From: Elmis aenea
Lineage: Eukaryota > Arthropoda > Insecta > Coleoptera > Elmidae
Length of the DNA stretch: 64,000 bases
Assembly: GCA_947652605.1 (NCBI GenBank)
Contig: OX393583.1
Coordinates: 6,365,222-6,429,221, forward strand
Reading direction: 5' to 3'
Position 1 is the first letter of the stretch; each line of letters opens with the position of its first letter. Positions 43,266 through 55,386 of this stretch are shown one piece after another. Under the pieces are notes generated by a model. That model had not been told where the DNA came from, made no database searches, and worked only from the letters and a program-made list of their open reading frames with translations. Made by a program: the position numbers and the translations under genes.

Positions 43266-45086
43266 CAGGGTGGGCAAATTTCGATGTTTTCATAGGGAAT
43301 CTCGATAACTATAAGAGGTATCAAAAAACGGACCGCGCATCCTCGATCTCTTTTTTCGAAAAAAAGTTAATGGTGAAAACTAAAATTGGTTATCGTCTTT
43401 TGTTTTCGAGTTATCGCCGATAACTCGATTTTTCGACTTTTCGTTTTATGACTATATTTCACTTATTTATGAAAATAAACAAAAATAATTTTGACGTTCT
43501 ACAGGCACTTTTTTGATAAGAACGCAGTGGCGTAGACAATTTTTCAAAAAAAAAATCCGAAATTCGAGTTGCGACATAAAGTTGTATTTTTTTAAATAGA
43601 ACCCATAGTTGGCTATGACTTATTTAAATTCCTTATTTTTTTGTCATTCCAAATATACAGGGTGTGTAAAAATTGGCGGAAGCGCTACACGTGGCGAAGT
43701 TCTTCGTAAAATTCTAAGTCGAAAATCTTGTACCATGCTTGCTGTGTCTGCAAGAGGTCCTCAAAGTTTTGACATTTAGTTCTTTAATAAGTGTTATTAT
43801 TAAATACTTGCAAATGAAGAAGCTGCAATTTGGAATAAAAATAAATTTCGAATAGTATTTTTTCCTAGATATTGTGTTCTTCCTTTCAAAAACTGGTGTT
43901 GAAAATATGTAAATCACTGATTTGAATAAAAATAATACACATGGCAACATTGTCATTAGCTGTCATCTCTGTTTTTCTCGTAATTATTTCTAGTTTGTGT
44001 TTTACGATACCCAAAAGTTTGCAGCTATGTTTACGAACTGAAGGCTTTCAGTTCGAACAAAAATTGTAAATACCTAAGTAAAAATTGCTGATAAAAAAAT
44101 GTCCAAACGCAAATCAATGTATGCAATGTTGCCAATTGTTTTTTTCTTTAAATGGTTCCTGAAGCCATAGGAAGCATGGTACAACATTTTTGTATCAAGA
44201 TTTTCGACTTGGAATTTTACGAAGAACATCGTCACGTGTAGCGCTTCCGCCAATTTATACACACCCTGTATAAGGGTTGATGTATTTATTTTCAATAATA
44301 CGCAAGTTACGAAGGTTTTTTAGATTTTTTTTAAAACAAAATTATAATAGGCTGTGAAAACAGAAACAAAACAAGGTATAAAACCTTTTAAAACTCATTT
44401 GGTACAAGTTACGAAGGTTTTGGAATTTGTTGTTGTGATAAACATTGTAAATATATAAAATAAGGAAACAACGATAAAGTTGAAATCTGCAGTAATGTAG
44501 TTTATTGTAGTTTATCTTATGTTCAAATATTTGTAATGTTTATCACAACAACAAATTAAAAAACCTTCGTAACTTGTACCACATGAGTTTTAAAAGGTTT
44601 TACACCTTTTTTTGTTTTTGTTTTCACAGTTTAAAAAAAAAACTAAAAAACCTTCATAACTTGCGTATTATTGAAAATAAATACATCAACCCTTATATAT
44701 TTGGAATGACAAAAAAATAAGGAATTTAAATAAGTCATAGCCAACTATGGGTTCTATTTAAGAAAAACAACTTTATGTCACAACTCGAATTTCGGTTTTT
44801 TTTTTTGAAAAATTGTCTACGCCACTGCGTTCTTATCAAAAAAGTGCCTGTAGAACGTCAAAATTATTTTTGTTTATTTTCATAAATAAGTGAAATATAG
44901 TCATAAGACGGAAAGTCGAAAAATCGAGTTATCGGCGATAACTCGAAAACAAAAGACGATAACCAAATTTAGTTTTCACCATTAACTTTTTCTCGAAAAA
45001 AGAGATCGAGGATGCGCGGTCCGTTTTTTGATACCTCTTATAGTTACCGAGATTCCCTATGAAAACATCGAAATTTGCCCACCCTG
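43266..45086. mobile_element. Palindromic MITE family J with nested MITE B
   Basis: Ends CAGGGTGGGCAAATTTCGAT and its complement. Arms of roughly 390 bp (43266-43655) pair with 44690-45086, including GACCGCGCATCCTCGATCTC. The left half is interrupted by MITE B at 43658-44268. A further inverted pair (AAACCTTCGTAACTTG) lies between. Confidence 0.9.
43658..44268. mobile_element. MITE family B, copy 4
   Basis: Ends CAGGGTGTGTAAAAATTGGC and complement CAGGGTGTGTATAAATTGGC, TA flanks. Third layer of nesting in the pogo-like element. Confidence 0.9.
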
Positions 45087-45096
45087 TACTATGTAT

Positions 45097-45487
45097 CAGT
45101 GGCGTACGCAGAAAAATATTTCAGGGGGGACATTGTTTTAATTTGCAAAAATAATACTGACTAATTTCAAACGGAGCATAGTAATGGTGCAATTAGAAAA
45201 TTATCTATGGGGGCTAGACACAAAAAGTGAGTCGTAAGAAAGAGTTGCGGGGGGTCCAGGGGGCAGCAGCCCCCGGATAACAGCACCATAGGCATATTTT
45301 TAAATTTTCAAGATCAAACGTACCCAAAAATAGCATTTATGAGTAAATTATACAAACATAATATATTTTATAAGTACGGAAAAGCAGTCGGTCGCGCAAT
45401 TTTGAAATACGGTTATTATAATTTTAGTTCTTTTCACATTTTCGGGGGGGATTTATCCCCCTAATCCCCCCATTGCGTACGTTACTG
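45097..45487. mobile_element. hAT MITE inside pogo-like element
   Basis: Ends CAGTGGCGTACGCAG and complement CAGTAACGTACGCAATGG. Flanks CTATGTAT (45089-45096) and CTATGTTT (45488-45495) match at 7 of 8. GGGGGG runs lie near both ends. Confidence 0.85.
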
Positions 45488-45733
45488 CTATGTTTTATTC
45501 TTAAAAACATCCAATTGCTCAAAATAAATATACTTGTGTTATAATAACTTACTTACCAATATATTTTGAAATAGGCGCTTAAAATTTTGTATATTGGGTA
45601 AATTTTGGGGGTCTGGAACGGTTTAATTCAATTCACATTATTTCTTAAGGGAAAATTTAACTCAAAAGTCGAATAACTTAAAAGTCGAACCTTCTTTTGG
45701 AACGGATTGTGTTCGAAGTTCGAGTGTCCACTG

Positions 45734-48700
45734 TATTTATATACCGGGTGATTCAGTTTTACAGTCGTATTCCTATAGCTTTGGTTATTTTAAGGGGAAA
45801 CACTTACAAACCTTACATTTTTGTAAATCGCAGGAATTTTGTTATAAGATGACGTTAAAACGTGTTTTCTTTGATGAAATGTATCAGACCGGCTATAGTT
45901 TTAATTTTTAATTATATGTATGTGTTTTTTTTTTAAATCGATTTTTATAAAAAAATTAATTTTAAAACCGATCATGCATTAAAAAAATATACAGAAACAT
46001 TTTTGTATAGCAAAGCGAAAAGAAATTTATAATATAATTAGTGGAATAAGACAATTTTATCAATTTTTTTTGGTATTTAGATTTGAGTCAACAACCCGTA
46101 TAGTACAGGATGTTTCAAAACCAATCAGAGTGCAGACGGCATGGCGTCACTGGTATGCTAAATTTTACTCAGTAATAAAACCAAATTTTTGTTTTGTCGC
46201 TTCTCGCTTATACATAGTACGTTGTGGAATTTTATAGTTAGAAATACGAAAATAATGTTAAATTAGTAATTACTTTCCCATTTGTCGCTCTTAAAAAAAC
46301 CGTTTGTAAACCAACAATCATCAGATACATTTTTTGACTAGCTTGTGTAAATATATTTATCTTATAGTACTATAGGTACATGGTGTACCAGCTGGAACAC
46401 CACAGCACCTAACTTATATTATTTATTTTTAAGAGATAGAGTTCTGGAGTTTACTCCAAAATATTTAGAGGGTCGCCAACTATATTTAAATTTTTAATAG
46501 GTTTTTTATTAATAGAATTGTTTTTAAAATACTTGATTAAGTAATTGCATTAAAAAAAAATTGGTTTTGGTGACGGTCTATTTTTTACATAGATCATTTG
46601 CAAGACCCTTTTGAGTATATCTTACAAAATATCAATGAATTATTTATGTAATAAAAACTGGGGAAAAAAGTTAAAATAATCGCAGTAGTGTAAGAAAAGT
46701 CTTTAAAAAATAATAATCTAAAACTAATAAATCTCAAGTTATTGCCGTTTTAATGATAAATTATGGCTAAAATTACAAAATTCACAAGTAAGCTTTAATG
46801 ATTATAAAAAATGATACATTTAAGTTTAATTTTACTCTTAGGCGGAAAATTTTTATCGTTTATTCAAAGAAATACGTTTTTCTTATGACTGTTTAATCAA
46901 CATTAACTTGTTAATCATTTACTGATTTAATATGAGAAAAAAACATTTAAAACTTTAATGTAAGTACAGCTTGAAGAATGTGGTATTATTTAATGATTTT
47001 AAGAAAGAAAAAATAATCCATAGGAGCTGTAAACATAAAAATAAATGATATCGACAGCTTATAAATCTTAGTCTACTTTCAAAAAATATATTTATTTAAG
47101 ACTTCCTGCACCAGTTTCAATAATTTTTCGTTAATAAAACTATTTTTGTCTACTAAAATTGCGAATGAACAGTCACATTAGAATATTTTTTTGTTTTGAT
47201 TAACATAAGAAATAAAGAATATGGACAGACTCAAATTGAAATTGTAATTAAACGTACCTACTACTATAAATATTTTTTTTACAATTTTTTCTTACCCTAA
47301 TATTTAAATTCTTTCAAATTTTCTAGGTTTACCCATAAATGATCATTAAAACAGCAATAACTCGAGAAATATTAGTTTTAGACGTAATACGCCCTTTTTA
47401 CCTTTTAAAGAAAATCAAATTATCTACACGAAAATGTACGAAAAAATACAAAACATTCCATTAAAAAAAATCGACTTATTTGTGTTTAAAATCCAGCTAC
47501 ATTGACCGACAAAAACAAACACCCTGTGTAAAAAGTTTAATTATTCAGAAGGCACTATAAGAGCATTGTTAACAAAACTACCAAATTAATTTACACTGAC
47601 GTTGTTAAATCGCTAAATATGAATATTTTGTTGAAGATCGGTAACTGTCAATATTTTCAAGAACACGTAAATAATTCAAAAACGGTTGATTTTATGTACA
47701 TAAATACATTTTTTTTAAGAGAATTCAATTTCGATCCAAAAAATAAAAAATGTACAGGGTTGCGTGTTTAAAGTAAAAAAGCTACACATTGGTGCGCGGA
47801 AATCAAACATCCTGTATAGATGAAAATAATTTTAGATTATGTATCCTATAATCTCCAACAATGTGTGTCCTAAGCAGGGTTGAGCAGATTTAAATCAATT
47901 GATTCAAATCACGATTTAAATCATGATTTAAGTCAAGTGATTTAAAAAAAAAATCATTGATTTAAATCAAGTGATTTTGTTAAAAAAAATTATCAATTTA
48001 AATCACATATTATGTGAGTAGATACAACATAATATTTATAATAAAACAAAATTGTATTACTATTAGTAATTAAATACACGAAATGGTGAATAAAACATAT
48101 CAATTCGCTCTTGTAAAGTAATATTCATTGTGGATATGCAATAATTCAAAAAATAAATGACAAGTTTTTGACGTTAGCGAAGTGACAAGTCAGTTTTTTC
48201 AATTTCCACGGCAATTGCTTCAATACCGATTTGAAAAAAAATGTCGAATATCTCGAAAAGTATGAGTTTTGGGTATAGGACATACTAACAAAATATGAAG
48301 CTCTTTTAAAGACGAATTCGATGACATAATAAAATACAGGGGTTCGCATTTGAAAAAATCGAGTTATGAGCTTTTGAAAATCATGGAAGTTGCCACCTAT
48401 TTATAAACACTCCTGTACGTGTGATTCAAATTTTTTCATATCGAGCGAACAGAGAAAGTTTTTCTGCATGTCCATAGCAAATTAAAACTCTGTACTTCAA
48501 AATAACTTCAGGAGAATTTTCTAAATAAAGACTTAAAACCTTGATTAATTTAGAAAATTAATGTTTTTTTACAACACCGTATAAAAACCTGTAATATTTT
48601 ATATTGATGCAAAGCTAAAATTAAGGCGGTCAAAAATATTAAATAAAAAATTGGGTGTTGTATTTGAAATATAAAAGTTGCTATTAGTTCCAGAAAGGTG

Positions 48701-48837
48701 ACTCACCCTGTATATTTGAAAATATTTTTATTGTGTTGTTTAGAAAAAACTGTATAAAATAGCATTTGATTCAACTTCATATCTCAAGCCATTTAGCCAC
48801 AATCGACCGATCCCGCACTAATGACTCACCCTGTATA
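45734..48837. other. Gene-free stretch with orphan transposon ends
   Basis: Contains a lone CCGGGTGATTCAGTTTTACA end at about 45745, CACCCTG-type ends near 47520 and 48710, and a lone hAT-type end at 47875 (CAGGGTTGAGCAGATTTAAA) followed by repeated GATTTAAATCA. No coding pattern was recognised. Confidence 0.5.
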
Positions 48838-49160
48838 CAGGGTGTCCCAGATTACATTTCCAGCATGGGGATCTCGCTTATTATAAGAGATACAGGTTTG
48901 TTTAAATTAGATGAATTATTCCTTAGTATTAGAGGAGCTACAAACAATTTTTAAAAGTACAAAATTTCTCGTGCTTCAGATGTTATAGCAAAAAAATATG
49001 AAAATGTCCAATTTCTTTTTTCTCTCATAACTTTTTTGTCGTAATCATTAGAACAATTTTATTTGTACTTTCTTAAGGCACTTTTTAATGGAGAATGTAA
49101 ATGTTATTTTAGATTATTTTTAACACCTACCATTTTCGAGATATTACCCCTAACTTCATT
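48838..49160. mobile_element. MITE family A, truncated copy
   Basis: Full left end CAGGGTGTCCCAGATTACAT and about 320 bp matching the copy at 1915, then broken at AAGGGGAGGCAAAGC. The preceding bases CACCCTGTATA are the right end of another MITE, directly abutting. Confidence 0.8.
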
Positions 49161-49599
49161 TTTTCTTATCCAAGGGGAGGCAAAGCTTGCAGACCAAATT
49201 TCCCACATCTGATCCCGTCAGGAATGCATTAAAATATTAACGAACTTTTAACTTGACGCTCTTTCATTTGGTCATTAATGAAGTACTCGATTCCAGGGAG
49301 GAGCATGTGCCCCGTTTGCCTTCCCCTGTGAACGCCCATGTTTGTATTGTTTGTTTTTGTTTTTGAGTTAGTGTGAACATATTTAAAACAAAATATTAAC
49401 CGTGTTCTCTATTCTCGATAAATTCATCTTGACCCCCGTACGTAAAGAAAAAATACAATGGCTTGGCTTGGCGACAAAAAAAAATATTTAAAGCCACCTT
49501 AATAAACAATGCAGACATGATTCCATGCGCGTGTCAGCGCCAACTTCCTCGTTCTCCGCGTTTTATAAACATCAACTTCCTTTGTACTGTTTGCGTAGA
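49161..49599. other. Spacer ahead of a TATA promoter
   Basis: AAGGGGAGGCAAAGC and, further on, TTTGCCTTCCCCTG (about 49315-49328) may be the ends of a small GC-rich element, but no target duplication is visible. The DNA toward 49600 is less repetitive than its surroundings, as expected of a promoter flank. Confidence 0.35.
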
Positions 49600-49874
49600 T
49601 ATAAATAGACAACGTTAAAAAGCGGTTTTAAACAATTAACGCAATATTCAGAAAACACAAACATTCGAAATTATATCGACATCGTTAACATTCCATACAA
49701 CAAACACGTCTAGATACGTAGATCAACTGTGACTAAGCGATGTTACTATTACAGTTGAGAATATTTAATCTTTAATGAAGTGGGAAAAAACAACAAAATT
49801 ACATCACACACAGAATTAATACGCGGTAGCCGTCGTGCGGTTGTGTAGTTTATAAAACTCCCGGCATTCGTAAG
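49600..49874 (+). promoter_or_regulatory. TATA promoter and non-coding first exon (probably stomatin-like gene)
   Basis: TATAAATAG at 49600 is a strong TATA box. An exon from about 49630 would end at the consensus donor CGTAAG/GTAAGT (GT at 49875-49876). No ATG-led frame continues into the donor, so it would be 5'UTR. The first plus-strand acceptor with a recognisable coding exon is at 58253. The link is an inference from order and strand. Confidence 0.5.
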
Positions 49875-50847
49875 GTAAGTCGCGTTATTAATTATGCTAA
49901 AAGTATACAAAACGTTTAGAATTGTGATTAATGAGTTTCTGGGTAATTATTTTCGTAAAATATAAACTCTGAATGAAAAAATAGCGCCGTGTAAATAGTT
50001 TACACTATCTCTCTTAACTATAAACAACAAATAAACTTGTAGATGCAACCTAAAACTGGTTTTTAATTAATGCTAACGTATACAATAATTCTGCGCGTTG
50101 CGCATACTGAATTTATATTTTTGGAAGTCAATTGTAATCTAGCAATTACATATCTAAGCGATAACGCCAGAAATATATTGTGTTTGCGTAAATGTAAATA
50201 TAGGATTCCATAGGCGTACAATTCTTTTGTTGCTAGGATGTGATATGATAAAAATCTTCGAGTAGTCGAATTCTTTTCTAACTTCTACACATTTCGTGCC
50301 AAATTTGAGGTTTAACTTCATAAGAGATAGGTACGAAATCGGTTAATTTGAGGCGAAGTTGCGAAATTTGGGGTTGAAGTCAAATGTGAGAGAAACGCTA
50401 AAAAAATTGTTTAGTTTTTTAGCTTTATTTCCTTTATTTTTTCGAGTTATTAAAAACCAAAAACACTTTTTGGAAGCAATTTTTTATTTCCCATGCGTTG
50501 TTCTAATTAGATTTTGTGTGAGACGTTTTGGCTGTTTGGACTTTGGACCATCATCAACTATGTTATTTTATCATGATTGGATTTTGGCGTTAGAAGATAC
50601 TAGTAAAAAGATGAAATCAGGCTGCGAAGTCGGTAAAAAAAGATTCGACCACTCCTGATAATTTTAGTAGTTCGACTCCGACAAAATTAAATACCAAGAC
50701 ATTTTATGGTGTGTGTAATATAAACAAAAATTAAATATAAAAAAAGGACCGCCTCGCAATTGTTTGTTGTACTCGGAGTCGGAGCACATTTTTTCCGATT
50801 CCGACTCCACTGACCATAAATTCCTTCTAAACTCCGACAACGACTGT

Positions 50848-50863
50848 ACAGCCCTGAATGAAA
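50848..50863. repeat. Orphan hAT right end
   Basis: CTGTACAGCCCTG closes a stretch of GACTCCGAC/GTCGGAGT repeats (about 50640-50863), a known hAT subterminal style. The other end was not found. Confidence 0.5.
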
Positions 50864-50972
50864 TACAATAATATTTTATTTAGTCATGAGTTCTTCTATT
50901 GTTAGGTGTAGAACTGTTGAGTTGTGTTATGCTGACCTGTTGCCATGTTTTCCTGTCTTGTGCTAGCTTTTT

Positions 50973-51454
50973 TTATGTCTTTCCATTTGATGTTTTCATC
51001 CGTTGCTGCTTTTTTAACTTCGTCTTGCCAGATTTTCTCGGTCTACTTCTTTTGTTTTTACCCTGTGATCTTGCTTCACGGGCTTTTCTGGTTAACCTTT
51101 CTTCTTTCATCCCATAAATGTGACCCAACAATCCCATCTGTCTTTCTTGTATTTTTGTTTCAACTGATCTTATCTTTAATTGTTCTCTATATGTTTCGTT
51201 TCTGATTCTATCTCTTTTGGTTTTTCCTTGAATTTTTCTTAGAAATCGCATTCAGCTGCATTCACTCGGCTACTATTTTTATTTGTGAGTGTCCACGTTT
51301 CACTTCCGTATAAAAGTGCCGGAGTTACAACCTTTTTGACCACTTCCACTTTTGTTCGTTTTGGGACTTCTCTCTTTCCAAAAAATATTGTTCTTAAACT
51401 GTTAAATATTCTTCCACTTGCCAGTATTTTTCCTGGTACACTCATTAATGTTAT
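50973..51454 (-). pseudogene. Non-LTR retrotransposon reverse transcriptase, C-terminal part
   Basis: Minus-strand frames contain VVTPALLYGSETWTLT, INAAE-like RVNAAE and FLRKIQGKTKRDRIRNETYR, then the RQMGLLGHI and LTRKA tail, the usual C-terminal region of an RTE/CR1-like endonuclease-reverse transcriptase. A one-base loss after NAAE shifts the frame. Upstream coding is interrupted at 51455 by a hAT element. Confidence 0.8.
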
Positions 51455-51800
51455 GTGGCGGATCCAGGGGGGGGGTAAATGGGGTAATTACCCCCCCTAA
51501 GACTAAGATATTTAAAAAAATAAAGTTTTACAAATAGGTATTTTATTTCCTGCGTTGCCGCTTTAGCTTATAACAAAGTCAAGTGAAGATAGATATAAAT
51601 GAATTTTTAAATTCAATGGTCACTTATTTCAGTAAAGTATTTGAAAACGACGATCTATAAAATGAAACCTTAAATCTGAAATCGATTTTTGGACATTAAA
51701 ATGGCAAAAGAAATTCTAGTTAAACGAAAATGTACCTGACAGTGCTTTTAAAACGTATGAAAAATGTAACGCCGAAATATACCCCACTTTAAAAATCATT

Positions 51801-52061
51801 TTGCAAATTTTATGCACTCTTCCTGTTAGCGTTGCCTTGGCAGAAAGGAGTTTTTCGGCTTTAAAAAAGTTTAAAGGGTGGTTACGATCTAATATGATAC
51901 AACAACGTTTAACGGGATTGTCTTTATTTCATATTCATAAAGATATAGATGTCAACATAGACAATATAATAAATACATTTGGAGCCAAATGTAGAAAACT
52001 TAATTTTTTTTATATAAATTTTAAAAAGCCGGATCGTATATTTACTATCGCTTATAATTAA
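51801..52061 (+). pseudogene. hAT transposase C-terminal domain, copy 2
   Basis: CTLPVSVALAERSFSALKKF, then KGWLRSNM and GLSLFHIHKDIDVNIDNI: the C-terminal dimerisation domain of hAT transposases. The frame is open for 86 residues to a TAA, but upstream coding (about 51590-51800) is broken by several stops and shifts. The catalytic residues are missing. Confidence 0.85.
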
Positions 52062-52129
52062 ATAAAATACTTTTTGTTTTAATAGAATTAGATTTAGTTC
52101 AATGTATTATAGCCTAAATTAAAACTGTA

Positions 52130-52799
52130 CAGGGTGGTCCAAATTCGAGAGGATTACATGGGTATCTCGCATAATAGTCAAGATAGAGAAACAGTTAAAT
52201 TACCAAAAATGTGTAGTTTTTTTTTTAGGATAAACTAAGAACCGTTTTCAAAAATATTCTATCGTTTCCGGTTTTCGAGTTATTAAAGAAAAACTGTTTT
52301 TTTATTATATTTATAATGTGTCATATCTCCCTTATTGTTTTAAATATCGAAAAACTTTATGGAGATTATTTTTAGATATTTTTATGTAGAGTTTGATAGT
52401 ACTAAAATATTTTTTTTACGATCGCCGCTAAAAAGTTATGACACAAGCTCACCTTTTTTAAATGGAAGCTACAGTTGGCCATAGCAAGGAATTTAAATAG
52501 ATCATAATCTATTTAAATTACTTATTTTTTCGCTGTTTAAATATATGGGTTTATCTATTTATTTTCAATAATCCGCAAGTTACAAAAGTTTTTTAATATT
52601 TTTAAAGATGAGAAACTAAAAGTAGGCTGTAAAAACAAAAAAAAATAATAAGAAAAACCGGAATTGATAGAATGTATTTGAGAACTGTTCTGAGTTTGTC
52701 CCAAAATCCTGCACGTTTTTGGTAATTTCACCGTTTCTCTATCTTGACTATTTATTAAGCGAGATACCTATGTAATCCCGTCGCATTTGGACCTTCCTG
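52130..52799. mobile_element. MITE family H nested in hAT copy 2
   Basis: Left end CAGGGTGGTCCAAATTCGAG, right end complement CAGGAAGGTCCAAATGCGAC, TA flanks. It occupies the same place within the hAT as the copy at 40670, in inverted order. Confidence 0.88.
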
Positions 52800-53021
52800 T
52801 ATATTACAAAAATAGTCATACCTATTTATTCTAAACTTCTCGTATACTTGTAGCTATTGGCCTGTTTTTCATTGGAAAAATGGATAATTACAATTAGTAA
52901 GGGGCGAAGCAAAACAATTACTGATTAAAGTTGAGAGAAAAAAACAGCGGATGCCAATTAGCAAGGGCCCACTGAAAGTTTTAATTACCCCCCTCAAGAT
53001 GGAGGGCTGGATACGCCCTTC

Positions 53022-53235
53022 TTATTCCTCTATAGTTGGAACAATCTCTTTTGTCCCCTTTCTTGTATAATGGTAAGATTATTCCAATGTTCTAATCCCT
53101 TGGTACTTTCCTTGATTTTATTACTTCGTTCAGTAGAGCCCTTAGTGCTTCTTTCCCTAATTCTTCCATGTATTTAATCATTTCCGGTGTAATACCATCT
53201 TTACCTGCGGCTTTTTCTATCTTTAATTTTGTTTA
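53022..53235 (-). pseudogene. Non-LTR retrotransposon reverse transcriptase, N-terminal part
   Basis: Minus-strand KAAGKDGITPEMIKYMEELG, ALLNEVIKSRKVPRD, a stop in place of tryptophan, then IGIILPLYKKGDKRDCSNYR: the start of a LINE reverse transcriptase domain. It meets the hAT at 53021; the catalytic middle of the domain is missing between it and 50973-51454. Confidence 0.82.
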
Positions 53236-54621
53236 ATTATGTAGGGAATTATAAAGATATTATACGTTTTAGCGTCCCTTAGTGTGGCGAAATTTTAGAC
53301 TCTGCCACCGCACACACCCATATTGTATGAGTGGCCACTCTGCTTAACACAGCATTAAAAAAATTTACTCTAATTGACCTCTAACCTGACACTTTCTTAC
53401 TGATCTAAATTAGCTGCCCATAGCAGTGTGCGCTAACAACGACTAGAAGTGATTTTAATAGTAAGTACGCAAAAAAAATGTAGCATTTTATTACTTCTTA
53501 TAGCGTTCGGTTATTTTATATGGCATTTAAATTTATTACATTACGTTTTTTTTTGCTATAGAAGAACGTTTTATTATTTTATACAGAAAGCACTCGAATT
53601 TTGTTGTAGTTTCATATAGCAATCCGAATTTTCTATAGAACAAAGAATTAGTTCTCATTACTCGTGATTAAGTGAATCAATAAATTCGTTTCATTTGATC
53701 ACAAGCTAATTCCAATTTTATTTGGTCACATGTAACAAAGTCATTATCACAACATTTAAATAATGAATCGGGAAACATTGGGAAATTTGTCGCGTATTTG
53801 AATCGATCCATTTAATCTTTCGACTGTAATCTATCGTGAGGTGTCGTACGTAGAAAGAGCAAAGACGCACCTTAATGGACTCAAAAAATTGCTTCTATGA
53901 AAATTAAAGTAAACTCACATATTACGAATGTTTTTAGTTGGCTGATAGCTGTTGTGGAGTGAAGTTTTCTCACTTATTTATTAGATTCATTGCGTAAGTT
54001 TTTTTAATGCACTTTTTTATGTTAATTTATTTTAAATATTTAGATTTTGCTTTTGAAGTATTAATTGCAAAAGACAAATTTTGTTAAATGCTTGAAACTT
54101 TTTCAATGGTTAATTTAAAGATAGGGGGTGTTTCCGAGGCAACGTCGCTGGATGTTGACCTCATCAAGTCATTTAAATCACCAGAACCACCCAGGAATTG
54201 ATATCAAATTAGCCTATAGAATTATAATAATTCTGATTGCTGATTAAAGTGTATAATTTAAAAAAAAAGGTTAATTTAAGTACTAAAAATAAATGCTATT
54301 AAAATCAATTGCTCTTTTTTATGAAGAATACTTGTTGAAATGCTAGATCAATTTCGAGTCTAAAGTCTCTTTACCAATAACTTTCTATTCGAAATAAGCT
54401 CTTTTTTTTAAAGTGAGTCGTCCAATAAAAAATGAAGGTAATGGTAACAATAGAAAGAACTTGATACGATGTTTTTGTCTGTAAACAATCCATAGTCAAA
54501 GTAATTCAAACTCTCCAATATTTTGGAAATGTTTCGATTATTACCAGTATTACAAACATATTTTTGTAAGTGTTGCTACTTCATCAAAAAAAGGGCCATG
54601 ATGGGGATATATCACGATATA
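53236..54621. other. Spacer, no gene seen
   Basis: AT-rich. GAGGCAACGTCGCTGGATG near 54136 recalls GGCAACGTCGCC near 55730 but is too short to build on. No exon recognised. Confidence 0.35.
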
Positions 54622-55386
54622 CAGGGTGGTCCACCTAGAAGGGCCACTATTGGGATCTCGTAAATGGTAATAGCTAGAAATAACTTTAAATTAGGCAAAT
54701 GGTTCCCATTTCTGAGACCTATTTAGTGATGCTTAAATGTTTAAAAAAAGTTCCCTGGCAGGCTAAATAATAAACGAAAAACAAAATGGGCGTTTTTTTT
54801 TAAATCGCCAATAACTCAGTTATACTTGATGGTACAAAAATATTTCTGGGAAAAAGTGTAGACTTTTTTAGCCACTGTAAATTGAAAATATTCATTTCTT
54901 TCAACGTTGTTTAAATTCTTAGACAAATTACAAACTTGCATTTTTTAAATTGAAACCATAGTTTGTTATGTCCTCATGAAATAGCTTTTCTCCCTTATTT
55001 TGAATAATATAAGATTTAATGTATTTTTTTTTATATTTAGGCTCAAAACAAATACAATTCAACAAAAAGTTTCTATGAAGCTATAGAGTGCCATGAATTT
55101 AAACAATATTGAAACAAATGAAGGTTTTCATTTTACAGTGCGTCAAAAACTCTACAATTTTTTTCCCAAAAATATTTTTGTACCATCAAGTAGGTATAAC
55201 TCGGTTATTGACGATTTGAAAAAAATGCCCATTTTGATTATTGTTTATTATCTAGCGTGCCATGAAACTTTTTTAAAACATTTAAGCATCACTGAGTAGG
55301 TCTCAGAAAGGGATTGATTTAAACTTCTTTGTAGCTATTACCGTTTACGAGAACCCAATCGTGACCCTTCTATGTGGACCACCCTG
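54622..55386. mobile_element. MITE family I, palindromic
   Basis: Ends CAGGGTGGTCCACCTAGAAG and complement CAGGGTGGTCCACATAGAAG, TA flanks, 765 bp. Arms of about 300 bp mirror each other (AAATTGTTTAAATTC-type blocks). Confidence 0.88.

Larger units (their letters stand above)
43055..45733. mobile_element. Pogo/Tigger-like element filled with nested elements
   Basis: Left end CAGTGGAACCTCGAATTTCG, right end complement CAGTGGACACTCGAACTTCG, TA flanks. The CAGTGGAACCTCGA start is typical of pogo/Tigger. Little of its own interior remains: two insertions occupy 43266-45086 and 45097-45487. Confidence 0.82.
51455..53021. mobile_element. hAT element, copy 2 (inverted relative to copy 1)
   Basis: Left end near GTGGCGGATCCAGG, right end complement AAGGGCGTATCCAG, matching the two ends of copy 1 in swapped order. 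No convincing 8-bp duplication. It carries the transposase remnant 51801-52061 and the nested MITE H 52130-52799. Confidence 0.88.
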
